Positions 12,661-27,631 of a DNA stretch of 64,000 nt are shown here, in pieces. The notes under the pieces were generated by a model that made no database searches, was not told the DNA's origin, and saw nothing but the letters and a program-made list of their open reading frames with translations. The stretch's first letter is position 1. Every line of letters begins with the position of its first letter. Source of the DNA: Apis mellifera. Lineage: Eukaryota > Arthropoda > Insecta > Hymenoptera > Apidae. The stretch lies in contig NC_037638.1 of the NCBI RefSeq assembly GCF_003254395.2, positions 6,931,001-6,995,000 on the forward strand. Reading direction: 5' to 3'. Both the position numbers and the translations under genes were made by a program.

Positions 12661-13985
12661 ACGTTCGTGCGGAGTAGGCGTGAAATTAAACTGTCCATAG
12701 TTACAGTTGTACATACTAGTTACGTGTGTGTCATAGCAACTGGAATTTCTACCTTGCTTATATCAGAGACGTATCAAATGAGAAGAAAAATATTGATAAT
12801 TTTTAGATGTTTGAAAAAATTGAACATACTGCAATTTTTTTTGTTACAGTTTGAAAAACTTTGAAATGAAATCATATTGAACGATTTTTGATAAGATATT
12901 TAAATTAGAAATGGAAATTCACACATAAGAAAATTCAAGTTAAACAATGTTCATTCACATTCACAAGACTTTGCTTCTAAGGAAAGTGAATTTCTATGAT
13001 CTTACTTTCTAATGGAATATACCCAATGTACAATCACTTTTCTAAATTGCATTGCTATTGCATGTATTTCCAATATACTGATTCTTTTATTGTATTTATT
13101 CTTTATATACAAATATTAGAATAAGATGAATTATCAATAATTGCTCATTATATTTCAAAATATTTTATTAAAAATTTAGAACTAATTTCAATAATGAAAT
13201 TTTTTAATTCAGTTATTCTTTTTTCAAAAATAACTTATAGAAACAATAATGAATGTAACATTATTTCAATAATCAAATGAAAATTATTAGAAAAATTCGA
13301 TTATTCTCGTTTGATACGTATTCGCATTTGAAATTCTCTCGGTTGACCACGCATCGGAATCAATCGCATTCCCGCCATCAAAATGTACTCTCCAAATCGA
13401 AGAAAGTGCCAATCAATTTGTAAATACAGTATCGTCTTGCCGCCGTATAGCAGAACAAATGATAATTTTTTATTGCGTAATGAGCATTCTGTTGTGTTGC
13501 ACCTGTTTTTCCACTCGGTTCGCAATAGTGCTCGCATCCAAGCACCTCTATGATGATTTTTTTGCTTTAAGAAGAATATTCGAGACGGGCAGTTCTACTG
13601 CGCGAGAAGAATGTCTATCTCGACATCACTATTACGATGATTAAATCGTAATGATAATAAAACTATGATATCGGGCGTCGCCGAGTACAAATTTCATTGT
13701 CCTGTCCCGGTATTATATTTAATGCTCCCAAATAATAGATAATTAGAAGGAAAAGAGAGATTGGTTTGATGGTTTTTATTTTGTTCAATAGAAACAAAAA
13801 AAAAGAAAGAAAAAAAATAATTTATGAATATAATAAGAAAATTCTTTAAGAAAAATTTTATTTTTCTTTTTTTTTTTTTTTTAGGAATTGTTATCTTTTG
13901 TATATTTTAATGTAATTTTTATTGAAACTAAAATTATTTATTTATTTATATCTTATTTATATTTATATTTATTTTATATTTTTTA

Positions 13986-13987
<2 letters not shown>

Positions 13988-14031
<44 letters not shown>
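13988..14031. repeat. (TA)n microsatellite
   Basis: Uninterrupted alternating TA of about 44 bp. Confidence 0.95.
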
Positions 14032-14034
<3 letters not shown>

Positions 14035-14952
14035 ATCTGTATAACAAATCTTCAAACCAAAGATCACAGAAAGTAAAAAAGAGCCAAACTCTAAAAGGGA
14101 AGTGCATGGATATTGCCATTTGTCGCCAAAGTCTTCCCAATTAATTAATTAACAAAAAAAAAAAAAAAAACAAAAAAAAAAAAAAAGAGAGAACAAGAAA
14201 ATAAGAATGCATAGTACATTTAGAGCAGTACAAAAAAAATGACAGAGAGAACTAATTTCAAAATGCACTTATATTCAATAAAAAGTTAAAGAATGAAAGG
14301 AAAAAGAAAAGAGAATTATTAAAGAAGTCGTAATCCGTAAGTTCAAGGTCCATGTCTATATAGTATTTTTATTATAATAAGAAATCGAAGCTGTAAATGC
14401 TAATTATATAAAATAGAGAGAAAAAAAAAAGAAAAAAAGAAAAATAAGTAGTAGAAAGTTCTATTGCTCTCGAACAGATGTTTTATATAAGCTATTTTTA
14501 GTAAATATTTAGTGCACTCCTTCCGATGAGTAGTCAATGCGAGAACTCGCTGTGTGTAAAATGTCTGATTACCTCGAAATGTTCTTCTTTTTCTCAATAT
14601 CATAGATCTCTAAAAGTTCAGATATTATGAGAGAAAAGAAATAAGAGAAAACGAAGAAAAACTGACGTTTACGTGTTATGTGAAAATTGTCTAATGTTGA
14701 TCAAAATGAATTATCTACACGCAAAGTGTTCGACTTTCGTTCTGCGATCAACGATACTCCGCCGTTCGAAGACTTCTGAAAAATTATAGAAGTCTGTATC
14801 GTGATATTTTAGAACTTTTCTAAAATCTGTAATAATATACATTTTCTACAATATTATTGTTTTAAGATATGTTTTATTTATTTCAAGATATTGTTGAAAT
14901 GATATTTTCGAAGAGATTTTGTAATTTTATTTTCATATATTAGAGTAATTGG

Positions 14953-14977
14953 TATTATTATTATTATTATTATTATC
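14953..14977. repeat. (ATT)n microsatellite
   Basis: About eight ATT units in a row. Confidence 0.9.
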
Positions 14978-17900
14978 TTACCTTTTATAAATTAAGGAAT
15001 GATGAAATTTATTTTATTCAATTTTAACTCAATTAAATTCGAATTAATTTTAATTTAATTTAAAATTAATTTTAGTTAAATGTATAAATATATTAAATAA
15101 CTTTATTTATAATAAAACGATATATAAACAAAATGTCAAACATTTTGCAAATATTCGTAAAAAATTATTAACTAGATTATTAATCCAAATGAAATTTAAA
15201 AAATGTGAGTCAAAAAAGTAAAAAATGACTGATAGTTATTCATAGAAATCTATCAAAATATTATTTTGTAATTACATTAAGTAATCATCAAAGATAAAAA
15301 AAATATTGTCTTTAATCACGTATTAAGAGATATATCTTGCATTGAATTCTAATTAAAAGTTCAACTTTTTAGAGATCAATTTTTCACTTATTCACGAACA
15401 AATATAAACGATTTTCATATATTTCAACATAACTATAACATAACGGTGTTTTCTATGTTAACCTATGATTCACGTAACGGAGGATTTTCTTCAAAGTTTA
15501 TAACAATTCACGAAAATCTCTTATTTCATTCAATATGTTCGAAGGGATTGCAATCTCGTCAATATATTACTTCTGTAATAGTAGTGCAAAACTTTTGTGT
15601 AGTTAATTGAAAGAAAAAAGAGAAGAGCAGAAAAAGTTGAAAAAAAGAATACGCCTTGTCGTTCTAACCTAGTTAAGTGAATCGCGAAAGAATCGTAGCT
15701 GCGTTTTTTGATAGTATAAAGTGTTTATTTTATTATATGTTTAAGTATTTAATTTTAATAAGACTATTATTAGCATAATTTATTAATCAAGTGTCAATAT
15801 TTTATTAATTATTTGATAATTTATTAAGAAGAATCGTTTTCTTTTTTATTATAATGAAATGATAATTGAAGACTGGACGTAAAAGAGGTTATTCTTTTTT
15901 TATAATATAAAACTCTTTCTTTGTGATAATTAATAAGATTTTAAAATAAAAATATCAGAATTTGATGCAAAATATTTTATCAATTAATAATATAATCGTC
16001 TTTTTGAAAATTTTAATATAATATATATTCATTTTTACGCCAGTACTCAATTAATATTTGGCATTTCAATATGAATAAGAAAGAATTTATTTTGCAAAAA
16101 TTGATAAAAAATTCAAACAATCTTTGTGGATTTTACAAGTAATTTTTTTATAATTTAATATTTTTTATTAGCAACACTATTTCTAAAATAACTTGAATTT
16201 ACTTCATTTAATTTATTTTATTTAATATTTATTTTTATTATTTCGTTTTGTTATACTAATAGAAAATTTAAAAATCTATTTAGAAATATTTATACAATTT
16301 TAAAAAACTCTAAATATTTTATTAAATAAAATAAACCCATTTTATTCTATATTATGTGTTGCTAATTCAATTTTTGCATTTTCTTTTAAAATAAATTACA
16401 TAATTTAATAATTTAAAAGTTTCATTAATTCTTATGATTGTAATTAAAAATGTTTTTATTGCATTATATATAAAAACAACTTAATAATCGAAAAATTTAT
16501 AAAATTTATAAACTGTATTAATGATAATTACGAACCAATTCTCGAATTTGTGCAAAAATGTGTCATAATATTTCTTATCTATTATAAATTATATATGTGA
16601 TATTTCTATTATATTGACAATATCTTATTTAAGGTAACAATTAAAATTTTGAATATTATTAGTAACTAATTATTAATAAATTTTATTAATAATTAAAAAT
16701 GATATTTGCATACACCATTGACCATGTCAATATGCTTATATAGATATATATAAAATTGATGTAACAATAAATCGCTTAAAAATTGCTTTAAAATTAAGAA
16801 TAAGTAATTAATTATTAAATTATATATCAATATAAATTACGAATTTAAAGTAGTATATATTTCATATATTATATATATTATCTGATTAATCTACAAGTAT
16901 TATTAAGAAAAAAAAATTGATTATGTTTTAAATAAAATTCTAAATAAAATTCAAAATTTATAAATTTATAAATTAAATACAAAAAAAAAATTACATGTTT
17001 CTAATTCGAGAGTTTGGTTCCAAATATGTATTTAATTTTATATTAAATATGAAATGCCATATTTATACAGTATCTTTATAAAAATATAAATGTATTAATA
17101 ATATATTTTATTTTATTACATTTTATATTATATCTTTATATTATAATTCTTATTTTTAATTTTATAATAATTTAAGTTAATATTATTTTAATGTAACTTC
17201 ATAATTCTTCAATTTGTAAAGTCGTACAAAGAATTTTAATAGATAACCTATAATCACAATATATTTTTTATGTATTAATTTTCCTTTGATTTCCTTATAT
17301 ATCATATATACAAAGAAATTTTGTCATTTTACATTATAAGTGAACAAACTTTTAGATTTAAATTAAATTAAGATTCTGTTCAAACAAGCTATTTTTAATA
17401 TTCACGTATAATTATCAAGAGGATTAAAAGTCATGGATTAATCATTATAATTGATTAATCAAACAAAATATATAATTATATTTATTAATCTATTTTGATA
17501 TTTTTTATACTTTTAAAATTTTAATGAAAATATAAATAATAAATTTTTATAAAATATTTTAAAATATTTTTAATTTAAATCTTTATATTCGTAAATATTA
17601 AATCACCAAAAATTTTCGTTATTTTAATCGCACTATATCTTAAAATTTTTTTTCTCTTAAAGCAAGATACATATCCATGACTTTCAATCACGACAAGGAT
17701 GGGTAGGTGTATTGTTATTCAAATTGTAAATCTTCGCAAAACTCAACTGTATACTCAGTCTATATATGATATATATGTGTATATGTATATGTATATGTAC
17801 GTATGCGACACGTATCGATAAATCGCGATGCTCTTCGACGAACGAGAAATATTTGTGAAACTGACCAAAGAAATAAAATAAAATTTTAAAAAATGTGAAA

Positions 17901-20900
17901 TGAAATCACAAAAAGAAATGAAACAAAAGAAAAAACGAAAAAATGGAAAAATCGTATAGCGGAGAATAAAAAAAAAACAAATTAAAAACCAAAATTAAAA
18001 AACGTTCAAGATTCTAGTTAGAAAGATTCTAAAAGAAATTCTACGATGGAGGCGTCTAGGAAGAATGAATCTAGTCTTTTGTAAACGATGAACACGAGAA
18101 TATTGTATATTTTGAAAATTACGAGCTAGAAATGTCTCAATGCGTAGATAGAGGACAATATTAACAAATGTGTCATATTCTACTCTAATTGAAAGTAATG
18201 GAACACATGCATACACAAAATACACGAAATATATTCACCAAGTCCAGTCACTTCATGTATATAAATGCAACCACGTGATCAAAATCTAGAGGAATTCAAT
18301 TCTAAAAAATTGAAAATTACTTTTCATATTAATTTCACATTAATTTAATTGCAGAATTTTTCATCGTTAATATAAACATAAATACAATAAATAAATAAAT
18401 AAAACTTGATGTAATAAAACTTGATGTAAATCGCTAACCAATAGAAAATTGTAAAATCTATCACGTGATTTGGTTTATTTATTTCTAGTAACCTGACTTG
18501 GTGAACATAATATAGTGTATACATATACACTAATTATATACACAAGCGTATATAAAACATGTTACACGGACACATGATATGAATTAGTGCATATTTTTAA
18601 TAAATGGATAAAAATAAAGTCGAGAATTTTCAGATCAATCCGTGAATCGATCGATTCGATACGGGATCACGTTCGTCGCGATGCGAGCCACTATTGTAAT
18701 TTTCTCGTTTCTATTTTCTTGTTTCCGACACACGTCTATCATCCTGTGTGCAGTGACAGTGACCATATTAATTATTAACGGAAGAATATTATCTTCTGTA
18801 TAATAATAATTGTCAATGATAAAATCGCAGTGTGAAAATAAATTGATTTTTCAGTCATAAAAATAATTCTGATTTTCTGGTTTTATCAAATTTTATTTGA
18901 AAGACATTCTAAAAAAAAACATATTATTGAATATAAAATTTTAATATTTTTTATTTTTTATTTTTAACTAAAATTTCTATTACTAGAATTTTATTAATTC
19001 TTTTTTTTTGTTGAAAAGAAATAAACAATACTAGAAAATTTGATTAAAATAAAAAATCTACGATAAAAAAAAGACTTTTGGTGTACTTGTGATTAAATAA
19101 CAGACTTGATTTCGATTTTTATTTTATTGAATCTGTTTTTAAAATCTAATTTCTTCTTGCTTGTGTACCACCATAACGAACAACTGAAGAGACGATTGTC
19201 CACCTGGTCATCGAGGTAAATTGAGACAAATGAGATTTGAGGTTGTAACATTATATCCATTATTACACTTTCATTTTGATCACGCTCGGGATTTCAAATT
19301 CAATATGCAATTTATATTTCTATTATTAGAAAGTTTACATAATTGTGAAGTGAAAATAAAAAAATTTTAAATAATTTTAGAAATACACTTGTTTCTTTCT
19401 ATTAAATAATATTCTATACTTTCATCAGAAAAATATTAAATATTAATTCATTAATATTGAAATATAGAATACACTTATTATAGTTCTTTCAATTTTTTTT
19501 TTTTTTTTTCTTATTAATTTCACTTCACGATTTGTACAATAATAGGTCACTATAAAGATTTTTTTAGAAATTTTAATCTTCTATCTACAATTCAATAAAA
19601 ATAAAAATAAATTTGAAAAAATATATATATATATATAGAAATAAATAGATTTTTATTAATAATCCTTATAGTAACCCATTATTTTATCGAAACATCATAC
19701 GCGAAGGGATACGATAGACATTCTACTAATTCTGATATTTATAAAAAACATATTTAATATACTTATAATTTCACATTCGTATAACTCATCGAAGAAACTC
19801 ATTACACACATAATAACTTTCTTGCAATTAAGAAACTCGAATTAATTAATTGTATTGTTCCTAATGTCACTAATAATTACAAAGTAGTCTAATACTGCTG
19901 TTTCCCTTGGGAAAAAAAATTCCCTTGATATCGTAGAATTTATTCAGAAAGAAAAAACATATTCGATCCTCTATTTACACGCTCTATCTTCACGTTTCCT
20001 CCTTTTGTCTGGTCAAATTTCACAGCGCTTTATTATTATTTCCCTTAAAAAAACCACACAACAACATCGCTAATTTATTCGACATTCAATCATCTATAAG
20101 AACGAATTCAAAACATCACGAATTAATAATTCGAAAACATGATCACTCGTACCCCTTCGCATCGAATTCCCATCTTTTTTTTTTTTATTTTTTTTTTTTA
20201 TTATTTTTAAATTCTCTTGATTAACACGATCAAGATGGCGGTTGAAAATTGAAAAATGAAGTAATTTTTACGACCCATCGAATTCCAGCGATCTATTAAT
20301 CTAATATTTTAAGCCAATATTGGAATAATTGTATTATTTTTCCCTGGAAAAGCTTCAGAAATATACAAGGTTTTTCGTGTGAATAGACGTGAGCAAATTG
20401 AGAAAATTTTCTTCATCTTTGATCATTTTAGAAATATTTCTCCTCCAACTATTTGAATGAATTGATCTAGATGTACATTTAATTTTATGTATATATTAAA
20501 AATGCATTTCCATAATAAATATTTTTTAATTGATATGTTTCATTAACGATGTTACGATGTTTTCTATCATTATATTATTATTTTTTTTTTTTTAAATTTT
20601 TTTATACAGAAATAATAAATACAAAATATTAATCCTGAAGCAGAGATAAGATAAATCCGGCCTATATCTCTTCGTAATTTGTAATATCGTTATTCTAATA
20701 TTTAATATTTTATTTTCTAATCAACATATGATGTTAGATATTAGACAGAAGCATCCCCCCTCCCCAATAATTCCACCATCTTGAGCGTGTTAAGATCGTG
20801 TAATAATCCCTCGTGCTATTTAATTTCTTACCACACGTTGAAATTTTTGGTCGAAAATTTTTCGGCCAGACATCTACATATGTATATTCAAGGCGGATAC

Positions 20901-20999
20901 AAGGAGGACTGGGCAACGCTTCACGCTTACGTTTTTATTGTAATAGATTGTATTGAAATTTGTCGCACTCTTTTCGAAAACAAAAAGTGTTGCACGCAT

Positions 21000-22160
21000 C
21001 TAGATATTCGATTTTTCTTTGTGTGTCACGCTCTCTCTTTCTTTTATATTTCCATCGTGTTGTTTACTTCATTTCTCCATCTCTCTCTCTCTCTCTCTTT
21101 CTCCCACTCTTTCTCTCTCTCTCTCACTCATTCACTCGCTCGCTTGCTCGCTCACTCTCAAACACAACAAATCGTTCAAAGAGGTTCACGAGATATAATC
21201 ATGTGTTTCATATATACCATGCGGTGGCATATAACAAAATTCGACATAGACTACAACAACAACAACACACTCTTACTAGAACTGCACAAACACACGTTTT
21301 TTTTTTATTATTATTATTATTTTCTTCTTCTTCTTTCTTCACTCCTCGTCCATTCCATTCACACGAGAAATATAATATACAGAATATTTATCACGAGGGA
21401 TGCATGAGACACAGTTGGAATTACAACTTTTCTTATTTCCATTACCTTCTCCTCCCTCCCTCTCTCTCTCTCTCACTCTCGCTCTCGCTCTCTCTCTCAC
21501 TCTTACATTTTCTTTTCTACTATATTTTACGATTTTTTCATTCCATTTCTCCATTCTTTCGATAATCAATATAATTATATATATATATATATCTTCTCAT
21601 GATTTTTCTTTTATCTTTTTCTCCCTACTTACTTTATCTTCGTCTCTCGTTCCCTCTCACTCTCGCATTTTACTCTCTATGTACAATTAGAACTCCCTTC
21701 GCGGTTTCATTTTTTTTTTTTCTTTTTCTTTTTAAGGATGTTAGTAAATAATAGTAATAGCAATCATACATCTACGTTGTAAACGGTTTAACATTTTTCT
21801 TTTTTTTTCTTTTCCATTTTGTTTCTGCTTAAACGCTATAAGTGCTAAGTAATTTTTTTTTTTTTTTTATCAATTACTTATATCACATTGTTCATGTACA
21901 CATGTAGATTTCCCGCACGTTTCATTTCATTTTCTACTTTCTCTCTCCCCGTCGACCGACGAGATTTCTTTTATTTTTTTCTTTCTTTTTTTTTTTTTTT
22001 CAATTTTTTTCCTTTTATTTATGTACAAAACGGATATTTTTTTTTCATCGTTTGCATCTTTTCTCTCTCCCTGCATTCATTCTCATTGCTATTTAACAAC
22101 AATTAATTACTGACTTTGATTCAACTTGCCATCTTAATTTTTTTTTTTTTTGTTTTTTTG
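21000..22160. repeat. Long pyrimidine-rich (plus) / purine-rich (minus) tract with CT repeats
   Basis: About 1.1 kb is dominated by C and T on the plus strand, with (CT)n blocks near 21080-21130 and 21455-21505 and many poly-T runs. Open frames here encode only Ser/Leu/Phe-rich low-complexity peptides in several frames at once, so they are composition artefacts. If the Mnt 3'UTR extends this far, it would be read as a GA-rich RNA. Confidence 0.7.
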
Positions 22161-22326
22161 CCCTTTCTTCACTAAATGCAAGGTGAGCATAACCTTCTTG
22201 AAATTTTCTTTCCTTCTTTCTTTTTCAAATTATCTATCAATTTGTTCCTTTTTATTTAATTGTTATTTAACACTAGAACATTGAATATACTCGTATACCA
22301 TAAATAATATAATTATATAATATACC

Positions 22327-22381
22327 AATATATTGTCATTTTAATGTAATATATATGATATATTATAAATGACAATATATT
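22327..22381. repeat. Near-perfect inverted repeat, 15-bp arms
   Basis: AATATATTGTCATTT at 22327-22341 is matched by its exact reverse complement at 22367-22381. The 25-base middle can pair further (TAAT...ATTA), giving a long AT-rich hairpin with a small loop. It could be a MITE remnant or an RNA hairpin. Confidence 0.75.
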
Positions 22382-24965
22382 TAAGTAACATAGAAAAATG
22401 AAAAAAAAAAAAAAAGAAAAAAAACTTTAACAAGATCCCTTCATCTCATGAAAGAATTTTGATATGAAAAATCTTGATCTTTATCGTTGTATACATAGTG
22501 AATGAAAAATAAACATTATTTACAATTTTTCATCTCTATCACATAATAATAATAAAGGTAAAAAAAGAAATTATATCCTTTCAAACATCTCTCCTTCTAA
22601 CATTTTTCTATATTATATTAAATATAAAAAAAAATTTAATTCCTTCCTTGCAATTTTTCGGCCTTACTTCCTATATATAATTTATGTCTGGGCAATAAAA
22701 AATAATTATAAAAATAAAATATAATTTCAAACCCATCATTCTTTATATATAAGGGTTTTATAATTCCAGTTGTTACAATTCTTTCTATCTATGTATCGTT
22801 TCATTGCGTTGATTTAAAAATTAATTTTTCTTTTTTTCTTTTCCCTTTTCTTCTTCCACAAACAACAGTGAGTGAAACATCATTTCATCTCTCAGTTATT
22901 CGCCTTGCATTCAGCGAAGGGAACCGTTATAACTTATAATATAACATTCGTTTGCGCCTTCGTCTCTGTTTCATTTCTGCGTAATGTGTTAAGAATGCCC
23001 CCAACATCTACAAAAGTGATCCATTGCACGATGTTTCGATTTGAAAAAAAAAAAAAAAATACGCGTCTCGAATTGCAATTGGAAAGCTCAGCGGAGAAAC
23101 GGTTCCATCCAACAAGGAGGGAACGAAAAAAAATGACTAGTGCATGCGCCAAATTCTATGTTCACGAATTCAATTTCTTTTTTTTCTTTTTTGCGTGTGT
23201 CATCCATTTTCGTTTCGATCATGAAAATCAAATCGTTTCAAAATGAATTTTGAAATGAATGAACGACAATTTATTAATAACAATATAAAATCTTTCGTCG
23301 AAACATGAAAAAGTCACCGTGACCATTGGACGTCATAATACTGAAGAAAGAAAAAAAAAATGGCGGATGGAGAAGAGTGTGTACGACGCGAAGAATATAC
23401 AAAATATATTCTTCTTCCTCAATTACAGATGTTACAACAAAGTACTATTTCTTCTTTTTTTTATACATATATAATAATCAACTTTGGAATCGAAACTTCT
23501 CTCCCTGAATATTCAGGGATGAAGAAGAAGAAGAATCAAATCGGTAAAACGAAATACCGTTAATCGATTAATGTTATTAAGGAAAACTCTACTAATTTAG
23601 TAGCAGTTTAATCGACTATAACTATTATAGTTATTTATTACGAACACAGTACTTCGTCGAAACAAGTTCCCGAGTGAACGAAGTGTAGCAAATATTTGTA
23701 TATATATTTTAACGCGTTCATCGTTTCAAAATGAATGGATTAAAATAATTACTTTTCCAACTTTTTTCATTTTTGTAATTAAGAAACAGTATATAGAATA
23801 TCACTCGAATCGAATAGTACGGATTAGAGTATATGATATAAAAAAAAAAGAAAAAAAAAAAATTTTAAGATTATCAAAATTATAACTAAAATTATAACTA
23901 TCCTACAATTATTATTATAACATTATAGTATACTATATAATATTATAATTATAGCTATATATATACGTGATCGTTTAATTTTTAATTTCCGAGTAGCTTA
24001 AAAATCCGTCGAATGAACGCGTTAAATCGTATTTGGTGACGTTTTCAACGTTTCCTAAAAATAAGATATAACAACAATTCAATCCCTAAACGTTCAATCC
24101 CTCTCTTGAAAATATAATTTAGCTCTCCGCTAAACAATAACTTAATAAATCCTTCAACGAATTTCCGCAAGGAGACACACAATAGCCCACGCATATTCAC
24201 ATACACATAATCAGCGTTTAAACTGACCGAAAAAAAAAAGCCTTTGATTAAATAATTTAAAAAATAAAAAAAAACAAGATATATATATATATGTATGTAT
24301 ATATATATATATATATATGTCTGTATACGCAAATACAAGTTAATAATAATACTAATGTACAAATTCTGAAAGAGACCGTTAACAGTCACATGCATACACA
24401 CATTCGCACGTATAAAAATTCCAATTACAAACGCTTTCAAACACACTGACTTTTGTGCGTCGTTCTCGAATTTGAAACTACTTTTTTTTTTTGCATTGTA
24501 TCAGTAAAAAAGAAATTTGTTTCAATTTGTTTCCAAAAATTTAAAAAAAAAGAAAGAAATTACTTTTTATCAAAAAGTTTTATATGTGTGAAAGGAAGAA
24601 GAATTAAATTTGTTGATCATGAGAGAGAGAGAGCTTATTTTTTTTTGTAAAATATTGAAAAAAAGAAATTTGGAACGACGAAATTTGTAGCAATTGTCAG
24701 CAGCAATCATTCATAAAAAAAAAAAAAAAAAAAATGAATTGAGGATGTAATTACAAACATTAGTATTTTTATACTATTTTCATTTTAAACCTATTCACAC
24801 TTGAATGATAAAGTTCACACTGTTAACGGTGTCTCGTATATCGAGTATATCAAGAATGAAAGCTCAAAAAGCTTAATATTGCAAGATGAAACGTAAATCG
24901 CTTAAATTTTTTTTTCTTTTTTCTTTTTACTTTACGCGTAGAAAAAATTAATTTAAAATAGTACG

Positions 24966-25021
<56 letters not shown>
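24966..25021. repeat. (AAT)n microsatellite
   Basis: About 18 AAT units; read on the minus strand it produces a spurious poly-Leu frame. Confidence 0.95.
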
Positions 25022-25022
<1 letters not shown>

Positions 25023-25674
25023 TACGTATACAATAATTCCGGTTTCCTCTTGCAACGCTCAACGAATCAGAAGATTTCCTTTCTTATTCCTTCCCGTTCG
25101 AACACTTGCAGAAAAATATTATGCAAAATATAATATCTGCCATTTAAATTCAAATGTATATATACACATTTTTCTTTTTTTTTTTTTCTTTTCAGAAACA
25201 AGAATACTAATTATTAATTATCAACCCTTGCCTAGTGGACGCCAGATCACCAAAAAAATCTATCCATGTATCTTTTCTTCTATTTTTATCTTCTAATTCA
25301 AGTTGTACGTTTAAAATCAGATTGGAATCATATGATAATTTTTCTTATTTTTAATACAGAATTCTTCTTTTCATGGCTAACATGATTGATTACAATTTAA
25401 AATTTAGATTACATATTTATTTGTTTGCCATTTCTATGAATGAGCTATTTTATATAGAATGATAATTAATAATTATTGAAACTTATTGATTATTGCAATT
25501 ATTTGTATGATAAGATAGAAAAAAGATGAAAGAAATTTCCTCAGTAAAATAGTAAACAATTATTTTAGATTACAATTGATCCAACGTCCACAGGATGTAT
25601 AATTGCTTTGCGGGTTGCTACTCACTTTTTTCCCTTATTTCGTTTCTTTCCTTCTCTTTCGTTTGGCTCTTCAA

Positions 25675-25675
<1 letters not shown>

Positions 25676-25705
<30 letters not shown>
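25676..25705. repeat. Poly-A run, 30 bp
   Basis: Thirty consecutive A on the plus strand. Confidence 0.95.
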
Positions 25706-25710
<5 letters not shown>

Positions 25711-25979
25711 ACAAATGAATGCTCCTTTGAGATGAAAAACCGGATAAAAAATATCAAAATTACAAAGCCAAGACAAAAGTTTTTGCTTATGCTCATTTCA
25801 TTTGTTGTTGCATTTTGTAAAAATAAATAGAAACGAATAAATACTTGAGCACAGTCTACATATACGTAGAAAAAAAGAAAAACGAAAAATATTCTAATCG
25901 CAAATGGAAATTCAATTTATCATCTAATATTATCCAAAAATTATAGGCGTAAACGATTATCGTTTTTCCACAGCCACTA

Positions 25980-25983
<4 letters not shown>

Positions 25984-26031
<48 letters not shown>
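25984..26031. repeat. (AT)n microsatellite
   Basis: About 48 bp of alternating AT. Confidence 0.95.
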
Positions 26032-26034
<3 letters not shown>

Positions 26035-27078
26035 TAATTTAAAAGCACAAGCATATTTTTATCATCCATCCAATTTTAAGATTTCTATCAATTTCAAACA
26101 TTTAAACGAATCTTAATATATCATATCATCAATTCTTTAATTAAACATCATTCTATCTATAAACTGGTAGATAGTTTCTTTCCTTTTTTGCTGAACTTCA
26201 TCGATAAGATACCAAAAAAAAAGAAAAAAAAAAAAACAATACAAATCTCTCATACTCTGCAAGTCAAGCAATTTAAAAAAATCATGCGAACAATATTCCA
26301 GTATTACGAGTCCAAATGGTTCCAAAAAATCTGTCGATAGAATTCATTCAAAATGTGCACATGATAACACACTGTATTATAGATATAACAATCTAAAATA
26401 ATGTCCTAATGAAAGAAATCTTTTGACAGATCATTCTATTTCCCGAGAGTTTGTTGTAAATGAGAAAAAAAAAAAAAAATAATTCATCGAATAAACCATT
26501 GAAACTTTCGAATTTACAAAATGGATATTAAATGCTCACACATTGAAGAAATTTCATCATCAACGTGGTTCCTTCCAGGAAAGGAAAATTTTTATTCTCA
26601 TTCGAAGCTGCCTCATTAATAATCGATATTTAATTTTTATGACGCTTGCGTCTGTTCCAATTTCCAAAAAAAAAAAAACTTTACCCCTCTGATAAGTACT
26701 AATCTCTCAAGAGTACCAGTTTCCAAAGGTACAAATCATGCACGAGTTGAGCAACGGCATTTTTAACACCTTTACATCTCAGTCGTCTCTCTCGCTCTTT
26801 AAAAAAAAAAAAAGAGCATAAACAATTCAAAATTGAAAACACGAAGGAACGCAATTGAAGTTTCAGAAAAAATATAAGAAATTCTCCTTCGATGATGTCG
26901 GGAATAGCAGTCGTGACGGGCAGAATTCTCCTCTCATTCTTCTCCTCCATATAATTCCATATAATTCTTGCCGTAATTTGCCGTATTTTTTTTTTTTCTT
27001 TTCTTTTTTTTTTACATTTTATCTCCCATCAACAACACAATTGTGTATCGATCGCGTGTTGATCCTGATACACGCGTT

Positions 27079-27079
27079 A

Positions 27080-27111
<32 letters not shown>
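27079..27111. repeat. (AAT)n microsatellite
   Basis: About 11 AAT units, some 115 bp beyond the Mnt stop codon. Confidence 0.9.
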
Positions 27112-27115
<4 letters not shown>

Positions 27116-27227
27116 ACAAATATATCTGTACCGATATCCCGATAATCTCCGCAATTTCGTGCTTCGATACGCAGAAAAATACGCTAGCCATTTCAAATCA
27201 AGCTAGTTTCACTTTCCTTTGATTCTG

Positions 27228-27631
27228 TCAGACGGTCGAATGCGTGGTCGAGGAGGGTTGCGTACTGGAAGCCGTCGTCGATTGGGGCGTGGACGTGGTT
27301 GACGGTGAGCTGACGACAACAACAGGCTTCACCAGGGTGGTTGTGTTGATATACTGAGCGTTCACGATCGGCATTTGCGCCACAGATTTTAAAATTGGGG
27401 TGGTTATCATTTTGCCGGCAAGGCTGGAGGGGGCCAGTATATGAGCGGTCACTTGGTTTCCTTGGGAAACAACTGTCATCGGAGTGACGATCGGCGTGAG
27501 GCCGGAAAGGGGTGTGTGCGGGCCAACGATGTGAGCTATACCCTCTGTGGACGGAGCGTTTTGCATCACTGTCGAACCTGGTTTACCCGTCGCGGTTTGA
27601 AGCGACACACCTGTGTGGCTCAACGTCAATC
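27228..27631 (-). CDS. Mnt: Mnt coding exon 10 and stop codon
   Basis: The acceptor GGGTTGCAG restores the frame as GLTLSHTGVSLQ. Val/Thr/Ser/Pro-rich sequence follows, ending at TGA (27228-27230). The stretch resembles the VSHIAHTLSHQ-like C terminus of vertebrate MNT only loosely. Confidence 0.9.

Larger units (their letters stand above)
12661..20700. other. Gene-poor, very AT-rich intergenic region
   Basis: No open frame with protein-like composition or recognisable domain appears on either strand. Between about 14.8 and 17.7 kb the DNA is extremely AT-rich and rich in poly-A/T. A small less AT-rich island lies near 18.6-18.75 kb. Simple repeats are listed separately. Confidence 0.6.
22162..27227. 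other. Non-coding region downstream of Mnt, possibly partly its 3'UTR
   Basis: Directly 3' of the Mnt stop on the minus strand. It has no protein-like frame. Contents are poly-A/T runs, (AAT)n and (AT)n repeats and AT-rich sequence. I could not identify a unique polyadenylation site. Confidence 0.5.

Noticed and set aside
20781..21690. Several overlapping plus-strand open frames of 96-208 codons
   Set aside because: They are Ser/Leu/Phe-rich in every frame because the DNA is a CT/T-rich simple repeat; no motif, no splice logic.
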